Shown: piece after piece, positions 35,293 to 45,471 of the stretch
Numbering within the stretch: the stretch's first letter is position 1
Layout: each line of letters opens with the position of its first letter
Assembly: GCA_963665575.2 (NCBI GenBank)
Contig: CAXXDW010000003.1
Span: forward strand, 620,001 to 684,000
DNA length: 64,000 nucleotides
DNA from: Rariloculus sp963665575
Lineage (GTDB): Bacteria; Pseudomonadota; Gammaproteobacteria; Steroidobacterales; Rariloculaceae
Direction: 5' to 3'
Program-made: the position numbers and the translations under genes
The notes under the pieces: generated by a model
Databases searched by the model: none
Told to the model about the DNA's origin: nothing
Seen by the model: the letters and a program-made list of their open reading frames with translations, nothing else

Positions 35293-36480
35293 TCACGTTG
35301 CCCGCAAGCCGACGACGACCGGCAGGCGCGCGGCACGCACGCTTGGCAGCAGGCCGCCGATGAACCCGAGCGCGAGCGCGTAAAGCACGCCCTGCAGCAC
35401 CAGGCCAGGCGTCACGAGGAAAGCGAACGTCACCTGACTGAAGCTTGCGAAGTTGATCGTCGAGGCCTGCATGCCATTGAATCCGGCATAGGCGATCAGG
35501 CTGCCGAGGGCGCCTCCAAATGCGCCGAGCAGCATTGCCTCGACGAGCACCGATGCCACGACCGGTAGTGCGCCGAACCCGAGCGCCAACAGCGTCGCGA
35601 TCTCGCGCGTGCGTCCCGACACGGCCGAGTACATCGTATTGAGCGCGCCGAACACCGCCGCGAGCCCCATGAACACGGCGATAGTCTGGCCGAGAATGTC
35701 GACCAGCGTCACGAGCGTGGATGACTGCTCGACGTAGTAGTCGCGCTCGGTGTAGACCCGGACATTGAGCCTCGGGTCGGTAGTCAGTGCATCCACGAAC
35801 TCTCCGACCGCGCTGGCGCTGGTCAGCATGACGCGCGCCGACTGAAAACTCGTGCCGCGGTTGTAGGCGCCCTGCAGCACGACGGCGTCGGTCCAGATTT
35901 CCGATTCCGCGACGCTGCCGTCATCGGTGAAGGTTCCGACGATATCCCACGCCACGTTGCCCGAACGCAGCGTGTCACCCACCTGCAGCCCCGCGAAACG
36001 CCGCGACGCCCCGCTGCCGACGATGGCTTCCGATGTACCGGGAGTGAACATCCGGCCCGACTCGATCCGGAAGTCCTGCCGGAGATCCGCAGCGTAGGGT
36101 CCGACTCCGCGCAGAGGCACGTTGGCCGGCGTATCGGTGGTCACGAGCGGCACGTCGACGATGACGTAGAGTTCCGCCGAAGCGACCGGCTCGCCGCCTT
36201 CGAGTACCACGCCGGGAGCGTCGGCGATGAGGCGGGTTTCCTCCAGGGAGAGCCCGCTCGACATTTCCGAGGTTGCGCCGCCGCGCAGTACGATCGCGAC
36301 GTCGTCGCGTCCGGAGAGATCGAGCACGGCGCGAAAGCCCTCGCGAATCGAGAGAATCCCGGTGAGCACCGCGACGACGCCGGCGATGCCGACGATGGCA
36401 ACGATGGAAGGACCCTTGCGCTCCGGAAGCGAACGCAGGTTCATGGCGGTGACGCTTGCGATCTGGGTCAGTCGGGACAC
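35293..36480 (-). CDS. FtsX-like ABC transporter permease (MacB-type), second of pair
   Basis: A 395-residue membrane protein, GTG start at 36480. One membrane helix at the N terminus (VAIVGIAGVVAVLTGIL), a large periplasmic MacB-type domain, then three C-terminal helices with the FtsX pattern (SGRTREIATLLALGFGALPVVASVL). It follows another FtsX-type permease after ten bases and pairs with it. Both resemble the permeases at 47451-49794. There is no ATPase gene in this operon. Confidence 0.85.
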   Translation of the reverse strand: MSRLTQIASVTAMNLRSLPERKGPSIVAIVGIAGVVAVLTGILSIREGFRAVLDLSGRDDVAIVLRGGATSEMSSGLSLEETRLIADAPGVVLEGGEPVASAELYVIVDVPLVTTDTPANVPLRGVGPYAADLRQDFRIESGRMFTPGTSEAIVGSGASRRFAGLQVGDTLRSGNVAWDIVGTFTDDGSVAESEIWTDAVVLQGAYNRGTSFQSARVMLTSASAVGEFVDALTTDPRLNVRVYTERDYYVEQSSTLVTLVDILGQTIAVFMGLAAVFGALNTMYSAVSGRTREIATLLALGFGALPVVASVLVEAMLLGAFGGALGSLIAYAGFNGMQASTINFASFSQVTFAFLVTPGLVLQGVLYALALGFIGGLLPSVRAARLPVVVGLRAT

Positions 36481-36490
36481 GGCGGTCAGA

Positions 36491-37642
36491 CTAGCTGTGC
36501 CGGAGTTCGTCGGTGATCTCAAGCCGCAGCACGCGCACGCAGGGTAACGCGCTGGCCAACACACCGAGCGCCACCGCGAGAAGCGCCGCGACCACGAACG
36601 CCTGTGGCGGAATCGTCATCAACGGCAGGAACTGCGCAGCCATCGCCCCGATGACGCCGGTAAAGCCCTGGGCCAACCACAGTCCGGCCGCGGCGCCGAG
36701 CACGGTGATCGCAAGCCCCTCGAGCAGCACGAGCACGGTAACGCCCATGTTGGAGAATCCGATCGTGCGCAGCACCGCGATCTCGCCGACGCGTTCACGC
36801 ACCGACTGCGCCATGGCATTCGCGGTGACGAGCAGCATCGTGAAAAAGACCGCGCTCGCGACGGCCGTAACGATTGCGCCGATGTTGCCGATCTGGTTCG
36901 CGAAACCCTGCAGGAAGGCTTCCTCCGAGGTCGTTCGCGTCTCGGCGAAGGAGTTGGCGAACATGGCGTCGATCTCAGCGGCAATCTCGGGGCCGAGCGA
37001 TGGATCGTCAAGCCGTATCGCAAGCCAGCCGATCTCGTCGATCCAGAACTCACGCGCCTCGTTCACGTAGTCGTAGTGCATGTACACGGTCGTGTTGTCG
37101 CCGTCTACCCAATCGAAGATCGACGTAATCTCGACGTCCCAGGTATTTCCACCGTCGCGCCGCGTGAAGATGTTCGAGCGGATCGGGACCACGTCACCGA
37201 CCTCCCATCCGAATTGCTCGGCGACGAGTCGCCCGACGAGCGCGCCGGCCCTGTTTGTCTGCCACGCGCGCTGGTCCGCTTCCGAGACCGGAATCTCCGG
37301 ATAGACATCGAAAAACGATTCAGGCTCGGCGGTGATCACGACAATCTGGTTGCGATCGTCCTGGTATACGCCCCCGAACCAGTCATGGGAGGTTGCGGAA
37401 CGCACGCCGTCCAGGCCACGCACCCGGGTCAGGTAACTGAGCGGCAGCGGTTGGATCAACGACACCTTGTGCTGCGAGACGAGCCGGTCCTGGCCCGCGA
37501 GCTGAACGCCGCCGGCGAGCGCAAATTGCACGGCCTCCAGTACGCCGAACAACAGGAACGCAATGACGACCGAAGCCCAGGTCAGCAGGATTCTCAGCGG
37601 CTTGCGCTTGAGGTTCGACCAGAAGAGCGGAAAATATTTCAA
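36491..37642 (-). CDS. FtsX-like ABC transporter permease (MacB-type), first of pair
   Basis: A 383-residue permease with a TTG start. An N-terminal helix (ILLTWASVVIAFLLFGVLEAV), a periplasmic domain with FFDVYPEIPVSE, then VRERVGEIAVLRTIGFSNMG and three C-terminal helices. The same FLDVYPEI segment and layout occur in the permease at 48637-49794, so the two are paralogues. It starts 12 bases after the molybdopterin dehydrogenase gene ends, and is followed by the second permease, giving a three-gene operon. Confidence 0.85.
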   Translation of the reverse strand: MKYFPLFWSNLKRKPLRILLTWASVVIAFLLFGVLEAVQFALAGGVQLAGQDRLVSQHKVSLIQPLPLSYLTRVRGLDGVRSATSHDWFGGVYQDDRNQIVVITAEPESFFDVYPEIPVSEADQRAWQTNRAGALVGRLVAEQFGWEVGDVVPIRSNIFTRRDGGNTWDVEITSIFDWVDGDNTTVYMHYDYVNEAREFWIDEIGWLAIRLDDPSLGPEIAAEIDAMFANSFAETRTTSEEAFLQGFANQIGNIGAIVTAVASAVFFTMLLVTANAMAQSVRERVGEIAVLRTIGFSNMGVTVLVLLEGLAITVLGAAAGLWLAQGFTGVIGAMAAQFLPLMTIPPQAFVVAALLAVALGVLASALPCVRVLRLEITDELRHS

Positions 37643-37654
37643 AGGCTTGCGATG

Positions 37655-40069
37655 TCAGGCGGTATTGACCTGCAGCGGTCCGTGCGACTGCTCCTGTCCG
37701 GCAAGCGCGTTGACGATCTGGTCGACCGTCACGGGCACGCGGTTGAAGTAGTGCCCGTCGAGCGCATCGGAGATCGCGCACAGCAGGGCTCCCGCCCCGG
37801 CCCCCATGACGGGCTCGCCGATGCCCTTCGTGCCGAGCGGACTTTGCGGGTCGGGCTCGTCGACGGCATCGGAGCGCATGACCGACGGCACGTCGAGATA
37901 GCTCGGAGGCTTCGCCTGGTAGAAGCCGATGTTGCCCGGCAGGCCGGTCTGCGGATCGTAGATGTGCCGCTCGAGCGCCGCGAGTCCGAAGCCCATGACG
38001 CCGCCGCCCTTGATCTGCGTCGCGAGACCCTGGGGATGGATCACCGTGCCGCAGTCGGCGACCGCAAGATAATCGAGGATATCGAAACGACCCGTCTCGA
38101 CATCGAGTTCGATCCGCGCGAAGCCGACGACGAACGCGGCGGGCGCCGCGGTCAGCGGCAGGTTGTCGCGGGCGACGCCGATCAGACCCGTACCGGCCAG
38201 GGCCGCGGCCGACTGGCGCGTCATCGGGTTGATGTCGTCGGGCAGCTCGTGGCCGTCATAGCGGCCGCCGAGTTCGATCGCGCGCGCCGCCGCCTCTGCA
38301 TAGGTCATGCCCTGCTCGGGATCCGATTTCAGAAACACGCGCTCGTCGCCGATGTCGTAGTCGTCGGGTTCGCCGCCGAAATCGTTTGCCGCGATCTCCT
38401 TGAGCTTGGTGACGGCATCCATGGCAGCGACGTAGTTCGTGCGTGCCATCGTGAACGACGTGTTGCTGCCGAACTGGCCGATGTTCCACGGCAGGTGCAA
38501 CCGCGTGTCACCGCGCTCGACAACGCAGCTCTCCCAGGCGCACTTGAGCGTTTCCGCCGCGATCCGAGCGGTCCCGGTGTGCGAGTAGGTGCCGAGGTTG
38601 CCGACGCCCGTATGAATATGAAGCCCGCCTTCGGGAACCAGGCGCACGAGACCGTCGAAGCCAGAAAACCCGGCCGGGTGAAAGGCCTGGCCTACACCCA
38701 CGCCGATGACCTTCGAACCGTTGCGCGTGCCGCTCTGAGCCGCCAGTTCCTCCCAGCCGAAGGCTTCCGCACCCTTCTCGATCGCTTCGGCGAGATAGCA
38801 GCTCGTCACGGGACCGCGCGCCGCGCCGACCACCGCGTCCATCTGCGGCCCGTTGATGCGCCTGATCTCGAGACGGTCGATGCCGAGCTCGCGCGCCGCC
38901 TTGTCGATGAGCGGCTCGACGGCCGCGACCGTCTGGTTGTGGCCCGGACCGCGCTGTGCGGACCGGGGCGGCGTATTGGTCTGCACCGCGACGCCGCGCC
39001 AGCGCATCGCCGGCGGCTGGTAGAGGATCGAGACCGTCTCGCCGGCCGAGGTCCAGTCGGGGAAACCCGTCGTTGGGCCGTTGTCCTGAACGATGTAGAT
39101 GTCTGCAGCCGTTACGCGGCCCTCGGCCGAGAAACCCATCCTGAGACGGCCCTGAAAGCCCGTGCGCGCGGCGCCGAGATAGTATTCCTCGGTGCGGCTG
39201 ATCCGCATCATGACGGGACGGTTGAGCTTGCGTGACATGTGCGCGGGCACCGCCATGATCGGGTAGGCCTGCGCCTTGGAGCCGAAACCACCGCCGCAGG
39301 TCTCGGCGATGTAGACGAGATCCGCCACGTCGATGCCGATGAACTGCGCGAGACCCGGGACCACGTAGCTCTGGCTCTGCGTCGAACCGTAGACGAAGCA
39401 CTTGCCGTTCTCCCAGTAGGCCATCGCCGTACGCGGTTCCATCGAATGGTGCGACATGCCGGCCGTGACGAAGGTCTCGTCGAGCACGAGCGCGGCTTCG
39501 GCGAACCCGGCCTCAAGATCGCCATAGGACCACTCGGCGGCGGGCTCGCCGGTCGGTAGCTGCCCCTCCTCGACCGACGCAAAGTCTCCGGCCGTCCACT
39601 TGATCTGCCTGAGCGACGGCGGTCCGGTCAGCCGGTTGTCGCAGACGTTACCGTCCTCACGCGCATCCGGCCCGCCGGGGAAGAGGCTCTCCAGCGGATC
39701 GACGGTAAACGGCAGTGCCTCGAGATCGAGTTCGATCGCATCGATCGCGTCCGCGGCCAACTGCTCGCTGACAGCGGCGACGGCCAGGATCGGCTGGCCG
39801 ATGAACATCGGCTCGTTGGTCAGGATGGGCTCGTTCGGCGCCGCGACCGCCGGTACCTCGTCGGCCGTCAGAATACCGAGCACGCCGTCCATCGCGAGCG
39901 CCCGCGAGGCATCGATATTGCGCACCCGCGCGTGCGGCATCGGACTTGTCAGCAGCCGGCAATAGACCATGCCGTCGACCCTGAAATCCTCGGCATACCT
40001 CGCGCGGCCAGTCACCTTGCCGCGCACGTCAGGCGGCGTGAAGTCATTACCGAGCAGGTCGTAGGCCAT
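37655..40069 (-). CDS. Xanthine dehydrogenase family molybdopterin-binding subunit
   Basis: An 804-residue Mo-enzyme large subunit, ATG 40069 (MAYDLLGNDFTPPDVRGKVTG is its opening, with a GGAGA site upstream). ETCGGGFGSKAQAYP is the cofactor-binding glycine motif, RSAQRGPGHNQ follows the aldehyde-oxidase pattern, and GTKGIGEPVMGAG contains the catalytic Glu. It would hydroxylate or oxidise a heterocycle or aldehyde. The usual 2Fe-2S and FAD subunits are not adjacent. The two FtsX permeases follow directly. Confidence 0.9.
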   Translation of the reverse strand: MAYDLLGNDFTPPDVRGKVTGRARYAEDFRVDGMVYCRLLTSPMPHARVRNIDASRALAMDGVLGILTADEVPAVAAPNEPILTNEPMFIGQPILAVAAVSEQLAADAIDAIELDLEALPFTVDPLESLFPGGPDAREDGNVCDNRLTGPPSLRQIKWTAGDFASVEEGQLPTGEPAAEWSYGDLEAGFAEAALVLDETFVTAGMSHHSMEPRTAMAYWENGKCFVYGSTQSQSYVVPGLAQFIGIDVADLVYIAETCGGGFGSKAQAYPIMAVPAHMSRKLNRPVMMRISRTEEYYLGAARTGFQGRLRMGFSAEGRVTAADIYIVQDNGPTTGFPDWTSAGETVSILYQPPAMRWRGVAVQTNTPPRSAQRGPGHNQTVAAVEPLIDKAARELGIDRLEIRRINGPQMDAVVGAARGPVTSCYLAEAIEKGAEAFGWEELAAQSGTRNGSKVIGVGVGQAFHPAGFSGFDGLVRLVPEGGLHIHTGVGNLGTYSHTGTARIAAETLKCAWESCVVERGDTRLHLPWNIGQFGSNTSFTMARTNYVAAMDAVTKLKEIAANDFGGEPDDYDIGDERVFLKSDPEQGMTYAEAAARAIELGGRYDGHELPDDINPMTRQSAAALAGTGLIGVARDNLPLTAAPAAFVVGFARIELDVETGRFDILDYLAVADCGTVIHPQGLATQIKGGGVMGFGLAALERHIYDPQTGLPGNIGFYQAKPPSYLDVPSVMRSDAVDEPDPQSPLGTKGIGEPVMGAGAGALLCAISDALDGHYFNRVPVTVDQIVNALAGQEQSHGPLQVNTA

Positions 40070-40533
40070 CGTGAATCTCCCGGATAACGCCGTGTTCGCC
40101 CAGGCGGCGAACCGACCGTAAGCGTATACCAAAGCGCGCGTCGAATCACACCATGCGCGAAGGGAACAAACGACAGCGAAAAGCGATCTCCAGGGCAGTA
40201 ACGAGCATGTTCAGCTATTGTCTTACGAACCGAATGTTGCATATACTCTGCACTGATCGCTGTTCGGTGCGTACCGTCGAGTCGGATCGGTTTAACGCGC
40301 CCTGAGTTCGGTCGTTTGGGAAAAGGCTACCGCGAGTTCAAGGACTCTCCCGGGCGGTAGCCGCACCGGGACGTATTAGTTTTACAACAAATACCCGGCC
40401 CCGAGCACAGCGGCGTTTGTCCGACTCCACCAGTCGCAGGGCCAATCCTGGCCGCGATGACTTCGCATCGGTTGCCTGCCGGGCAGCGACTCGGTTTCTT
40501 GACTCATCCGGTTTTGCATGCAGGAGATGCATC
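40070..40533. other. Intergenic region upstream of the TonB receptor
   Basis: About 460 bases between divergent genes, relatively AT-rich in its middle. It holds a candidate promoter at 40218-40247. No gene or repeat is supported. It should carry the control signals for both the molybdopterin operon and the receptor. Confidence 0.5.
40218..40247 (+). promoter_or_regulatory. Candidate sigma-70 promoter for the TonB receptor gene
   Basis: TTGTCT (40218-40223) and TATACT (40242-40247) are spaced 18 bases apart. This is a fair match to -35 and -10 boxes, about 285 bases upstream of the receptor ATG, which leaves a long leader. Inferred from sequence only. Confidence 0.35.
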
Positions 40534-43224
40534 ATGAGGATTAACAACAAGACCGCGACGACCCTCCCGGCCGTCAGTTCACTTGCCCTACTCGTTTCGC
40601 TCGCGTTGCCCCCGGCAACCGGAAACGCTCAACAGGACGGAATCACCGCCCTCGAAGAAGTCGTCGTCACGGCCCGACGCCGTGAGGAAAGCCTGCAGAC
40701 GGTCCCGCTGGCGATCACGGCGTTTTCGGGCGAACAGCTCGAAGCGGCCGGCATCGAGATGATCGGTAACATGAACGCCGTCGCACCGAACCTGTCGGTG
40801 CAGGGCGGCTCCGGCCGCGGCATCGAATCCTCGGCGAGTTTCAGGGTCCGCGGCATGCCAGGCGTAGCCGTTTACGTCGACGGTATCGACCAGACCGAAA
40901 GCGTCGGCCTCTTCACCATGGGTGTGGTCGAAGTGGACCGTATCGAGGTGCTGCGCGGACCGCAGGGCACGCTCTTCGGCAACTCCTCGCTCGGCGGTGC
41001 GATCCAGTACGTCACGCGCGCACCCGCGGACGAATTCGGTGCACGGCTGCAAATGCGAATGGGTGACTACGAGCGCCGTGACATCCAGGCTTCCGTGGAC
41101 CTGCCGTTGACCGACAACTTCCGTACCAAGTTCACCTACGCCGACCTATATCGCGAAGGATTCATGGAGAGCGTCGACAACGGTCAGAAGTTCGGCGACG
41201 TCAATGATCAACTCGTTCGCGCTGACTTTCTTTTCACGCCTACCGATGCGCTGACGATCCGGTACTCGTTCGACTCGAGTATCCAGGACCGATCCGGCGG
41301 CGCCCGCGCCATCTGGGAGATCGGGCCCAGCACCTCCTTCGTGGTAGGCGGGACCACCGTCAATGCGAATGCCCAGGCGCAAGCCTACGAGAATGCCTAC
41401 GGGATCATCTTCGACGATCACCACGTTGCGTCGGGTCACCCCGGTGGCCTGATAGGCAAGTACGAAACCCGGGTTTCCCACGAGACCGACGGCTTCTTCA
41501 TCGACCAGGAACGCCAAACGCTCGACATCAATTACGACATCAACGACAACCTGACGCTGCGCCTGCTAAGCGGTGACCGCTTGACCGAGCGCCGTCTGAT
41601 GGTCGATTTCGACTCGGACTCGCGCGTGGACTTCGCCAATCGTCAGGACAACGACTGGGTCGAGGAAAAGTCCAATGAACTGCAGTTGATCGGCAGCTTC
41701 GGAGACAACGAACAGTTCAGTTGGGTCGTCGGCTATTACCAGTGGGAGAACCTGGACAAGGCCCGGTTCCCGACGTTCTCAAGCCAGACCCTGACCTGCG
41801 ATATCTGGGCCGCGAGCCGGCAGCCGAGCTACCGCGGCGTGACCACGGCCGATCGGGTCAACTGCTTCAACGACCGAATGCGGGCGCTCGGCGTTTCGGA
41901 CCAGTTTATCGCCAGGGAGGGGGACGACCTCGACGCGATGTGGTCCCAGGTCAGAGCGCTCAACCCCAACAACGAGGGCGTCACGTTCTCGACAATCTCG
42001 GGCAGCGCCGGTCCCAATAACGACGCGATGTACATCACGCCGCACGAATCCGACGCGTTGTACGCCGACCTGAGCTGGGACATCACAGAGCAGTTCACGC
42101 TGGCCGCTGGCGTCCGGCGCCAGGAAGACGTCAACCTCGGGCAACGGCGCGTGTTTGGCAGGGATATCGTAGAGCCGTTCCCGTGGAACAATCCGCAGTA
42201 CCACCTCAAGCAGCCGCACGCCTATCACAAGTTCACGCAAGTGCGCGCAGGATCAAGCTTTGAGGACACGACATCGCGCTTCTCGGTGCAATACCAGTGG
42301 AACGACGACTTGATGACCTATCTCACGCTTTCGAATGGCTACGCGCCGGGCGGCCGCTCGGCCCCGCCCGGAACCGTGCTTCGCGTCGATTCCAACAACG
42401 TGGCCGTCGCCGGGTTCCTCAGGGACGTTCACAATGCCGGCCTCTCGGACCTGCCGGCGGTACTGTTGCGCGGCAAGCAGACCGTCGACAGCTACGAACT
42501 CGGCATGAAGGGGGACTGGCTTGACGGGCGTCTGCGCACCAACGCGACGTATTTCACGACCGACTGGCGCAACATGGGCGGCGCGACCTACGTGGCGACC
42601 ATTTACTGGGATACCGACGGTGACGGGTTCGCCGACGTGGACGGACTGATCCCCTGTGCGGCCCGCTGCACGGCGGACGGGCAGAACGAAATCCTCTGGT
42701 TCCCGAATCTGCTCCGCTCGGCGGTGAACAAGTCAGAAGCCTCGGGGCTTGAGTTCGAGTTGAGCTACCTGAGCGGCGACAATTTCCAGTTCGGCACGAA
42801 CATCGGCTTGCTCGATACCGAGTTCGTCGACCTCGGTGACGCGGCGCTCGGCACGGTTCCGGCCTACTCCGAAGGCGACAAGTTCGCAGGCGCGCCGGAC
42901 ATGACCGCGAATCTCTGGGGTCAGGCCGACTGGTCTGTCGGTAACGGCGCATCGATGACCTTCCGGGTCGATTACACCTGGACCGACGACTACACCACGT
43001 TCGCCGGCGGACCGTTGCAGCGTACGCAGAAGTCCTTCGGGCTCGTCAATGCGCGGATGATCTACGACGCGGGAACGAACTGGCAACTCGTCCTGGCGGG
43101 TACGAACCTCACCAACGAGTACTACAGCCCGGCGTTCTTCTACACCGTTTCGCAGCAACTGTGGGACGGCTCGGTCGGGCGCCCCCGCGAGGTGTACGTC
43201 GGTTTGAACTTCAGCTTCGAGTGA
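40534..43224 (+). CDS. TonB-dependent outer-membrane receptor
   Basis: An 896-residue receptor. Start at ATG 40534 (MRINNKTATTLPAVSS) is supported by AGGAG at 40522-40526 and a signal peptide ending near GNAQQ. A TonB box (ALEEVVVTARRREESLQ) leads into the plug (VPLAITAFSGEQLEAAGI ... VEVLRGPQGTLFG-like segment) and a beta-barrel that ends in the aromatic residue F of LNFSFE. This class imports bulky ligands across the outer membrane. Upstream of two PQQ dehydrogenases, it may import their substrate. Confidence 0.93.
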   Translation: MRINNKTATTLPAVSSLALLVSLALPPATGNAQQDGITALEEVVVTARRREESLQTVPLAITAFSGEQLEAAGIEMIGNMNAVAPNLSVQGGSGRGIESSASFRVRGMPGVAVYVDGIDQTESVGLFTMGVVEVDRIEVLRGPQGTLFGNSSLGGAIQYVTRAPADEFGARLQMRMGDYERRDIQASVDLPLTDNFRTKFTYADLYREGFMESVDNGQKFGDVNDQLVRADFLFTPTDALTIRYSFDSSIQDRSGGARAIWEIGPSTSFVVGGTTVNANAQAQAYENAYGIIFDDHHVASGHPGGLIGKYETRVSHETDGFFIDQERQTLDINYDINDNLTLRLLSGDRLTERRLMVDFDSDSRVDFANRQDNDWVEEKSNELQLIGSFGDNEQFSWVVGYYQWENLDKARFPTFSSQTLTCDIWAASRQPSYRGVTTADRVNCFNDRMRALGVSDQFIAREGDDLDAMWSQVRALNPNNEGVTFSTISGSAGPNNDAMYITPHESDALYADLSWDITEQFTLAAGVRRQEDVNLGQRRVFGRDIVEPFPWNNPQYHLKQPHAYHKFTQVRAGSSFEDTTSRFSVQYQWNDDLMTYLTLSNGYAPGGRSAPPGTVLRVDSNNVAVAGFLRDVHNAGLSDLPAVLLRGKQTVDSYELGMKGDWLDGRLRTNATYFTTDWRNMGGATYVATIYWDTDGDGFADVDGLIPCAARCTADGQNEILWFPNLLRSAVNKSEASGLEFELSYLSGDNFQFGTNIGLLDTEFVDLGDAALGTVPAYSEGDKFAGAPDMTANLWGQADWSVGNGASMTFRVDYTWTDDYTTFAGGPLQRTQKSFGLVNARMIYDAGTNWQLVLAGTNLTNEYYSPAFFYTVSQQLWDGSVGRPREVYVGLNFSFE

Positions 43225-43232
43225 TCAACAAC

Positions 43233-43260
43233 GCTGCCGGCGCCACCCGGCGTCGGCAGC
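43233..43260 (+). terminator. Candidate hairpin after the TonB receptor
   Basis: GCTGCCGGCGCC (43233-43244) pairs with GGCGTCGGCAGC (43249-43260) around ACCC, with one G-T pair. It lies nine bases after the stop. There is no T-run, so termination efficiency is uncertain. Confidence 0.5.
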
Positions 43261-43419
43261 GCTCGATGCCTGAATCGCTTGCCGAAACAGGCTTCGACTT
43301 CGGGTGATTTGCGGAGCCGGACCTCGCGTGGTGGGGTTGGGCTCGTTCTTGGCGCGTAAACCCAAGCGCGCGGTACAATCGCGCTCGCCAGGTAAAACCC
43401 TCAAGAACGGATTACTCGC

Positions 43420-45471
43420 ATGAACAGATTCGCTGCCCAAGCGGCGCGGTCAGGCATCTGCGCCGCGCTCACACTGCTGGCTACGATTACCGGTCAGGCC
43501 CAGCAAACAGCACCCGCATTCGAAGGCTCCGCACTGGTCGAGCCGCCCACGGCCAACTGGCCGACCAACGGCGGCAACCTCTACAACCAGCGCTACTCGC
43601 CGCTGACCCGGATCAATCGCGACAACGTCGCCAATCTCAAGGGCGTCTGGCGCGCTCGGCTAAACGGTTCGGGCGTCGGCGCGCAGTTCTCCGGCGAAGC
43701 GCAACCCATCGCCTACGACGGTGTGCTCTATGTCGTGACCGGCGCCGACGACGTGTTCGCGATCGACATCGATACCGGGGAGATTCTTTGGAGCTACGAG
43801 GCTAACCTCGAAATTGGCATCGACACCGTGTGCTGCGGCTGGACGAGCCGGGGCGTCGGGCTCGGCGACGGCAAGGTCTACGTCGGCCAGCTCGATGGCC
43901 AGCTCAAGGCACTCGACCAGCGAACGGGCGAAGTCGTCTGGGCCACGCAGGCCGAGCACTGGCAGGAAGGTTTTACGATCACGAGCGCGCCGCTCTACTA
44001 CGAAGGCCTCGTGATCACCGGGTTCGCCGGCGCCGAGTACGGCGTTCGCGGCCGGGTCAAGGCCTACGACGCCGACAACGGCGAACTCGCCTGGACGTTC
44101 TACACCATCCCGGGCCCGGATCACGTCGGCCACGAGACCTGGCCTCAGGACAACGCACTCTGGATGCACGGCGGCGCCACCGTCTGGCAAACTCCGGCCG
44201 TCGACCCCGAACTCGGGCTGCTCTACTTCTCGACCGGCAATCCGGGACCTGATTTCAATGGCTCCGTACGCGCGGGCGACAACCTTTTCTCGGCCTCGAT
44301 CGTCGCCGTGGACGCATTGACCGGCGAGTACCGCTGGCACTTCCAGCAGGTCCGCCACGACATCTGGGACTACGACGCGCCGAGCCCGGTAGTGCTCTTC
44401 GACATCGAAATCGACGGCGTCGAACGCAAGGGCCTCGCCCAGCCGAGCAAGACCGGCTGGGTCTACATCCTCGACCGGACCAACGGCGAACCGCTCATCG
44501 GCATCGAGGACCGCCCCGTGCCGCAGGACCCGCGCCAGGCCACCGCGGCGACGCAACCGTTCCCGATCGGCGACTCCTTCGTACCGCAATCGATCGACAT
44601 TGCGCCGGAGGGCTACCGCCTCGTCAATGAAGGACGCATCTACACGCCTTACTGGACGGACGAATACGTCATCGCGAAACCGGCCATCAGCGGCGGCGCG
44701 AACTGGCCGCCGAGCGCCTACGATCCGGCGACGGGCTTCCTCTACGTCTGCGCCGAGGACCGGATTGGCGTTTTCATCGCCGAAGAACTCTCCGAAGAGC
44801 GGCCGCCCGAAGGCGAGCTTTTCACGGGCGGGACCTTCGGCGCCCCGCCGCTGCCGACCCTCGGCACGCTCACGGCAATGGACATGCACACGAACAAGAT
44901 CGCCTGGCAGCAGCAGTGGGCCGATCCCTGCTACAGCGGCTCGGCGGCGACCGCAGGCGGTCTGCTCTTCGTCGGCAGGAGCGACGGACGCCTGACCGCA
45001 CTCGACTCGAACAATGGCGACATGCTCTGGGAGTTCCAGACGGGCGCGGGCATGAACGCGCCGGTGTCGGTCTTCGAGCACGACGGGACGCAATACGTCG
45101 CCGCCTACTCGGCCGGCAACCTGTTCGCGGCCTCGGTCAAGGGCGACAGCGTCTGGCTCTTCGCGCTCGACGGGGAACTCGACCCCGTCGAACCGGGCGG
45201 CACGCTCATGAGCTTCCCGGCGGACCTCGAGGGCGAGGCCGATCTCGCCAACGGGCGAACGGTGTACGACCTGGCCTGCGTGGCCTGCCACGGCGCTGAC
45301 GGCGAAGGCGGCCACGGTGGCGGTATCGATATCCGCAACTCCGGTCAGATCGGCGCCGTAATCCAGGTCGTCCACGAAGGGCGCAACGACATGCCCGGCT
45401 TCAGCGTGTCGCTGACACCCGAGGACATCAGGGACGTGAGCGCTCTGGTCGCCGACGTGCTCGCGCAGTGA
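43420..45471 (+). CDS. PQQ-dependent alcohol dehydrogenase with C-terminal cytochrome c domain
   Basis: A 683-residue periplasmic quinohaemoprotein. A signal peptide (to GQAQQT) is followed by the eight-bladed PQQ propeller with the vicinal disulfide C138-C139 (DTVCCGW), WDYDAPSPVVLFD with the catalytic-type Asp, and repeated W-docking blades. The C-terminal domain holds C620-VA-C623-H624 for haem c and a likely axial Met in NDMPGFS. Thus electrons can pass to the haem within one chain. Its stop overlaps the start of a paralogue lacking the haem domain. Confidence 0.92.
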   Translation: MNRFAAQAARSGICAALTLLATITGQAQQTAPAFEGSALVEPPTANWPTNGGNLYNQRYSPLTRINRDNVANLKGVWRARLNGSGVGAQFSGEAQPIAYDGVLYVVTGADDVFAIDIDTGEILWSYEANLEIGIDTVCCGWTSRGVGLGDGKVYVGQLDGQLKALDQRTGEVVWATQAEHWQEGFTITSAPLYYEGLVITGFAGAEYGVRGRVKAYDADNGELAWTFYTIPGPDHVGHETWPQDNALWMHGGATVWQTPAVDPELGLLYFSTGNPGPDFNGSVRAGDNLFSASIVAVDALTGEYRWHFQQVRHDIWDYDAPSPVVLFDIEIDGVERKGLAQPSKTGWVYILDRTNGEPLIGIEDRPVPQDPRQATAATQPFPIGDSFVPQSIDIAPEGYRLVNEGRIYTPYWTDEYVIAKPAISGGANWPPSAYDPATGFLYVCAEDRIGVFIAEELSEERPPEGELFTGGTFGAPPLPTLGTLTAMDMHTNKIAWQQQWADPCYSGSAATAGGLLFVGRSDGRLTALDSNNGDMLWEFQTGAGMNAPVSVFEHDGTQYVAAYSAGNLFAASVKGDSVWLFALDGELDPVEPGGTLMSFPADLEGEADLANGRTVYDLACVACHGADGEGGHGGGIDIRNSGQIGAVIQVVHEGRNDMPGFSVSLTPEDIRDVSALVADVLAQ

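Noticed and set aside
43660..45375. Long minus-strand open frame opposite the PQQ gene
   Set aside because: No domain and biased residue composition; the plus-strand frame has full PQQ blades and haem motif.
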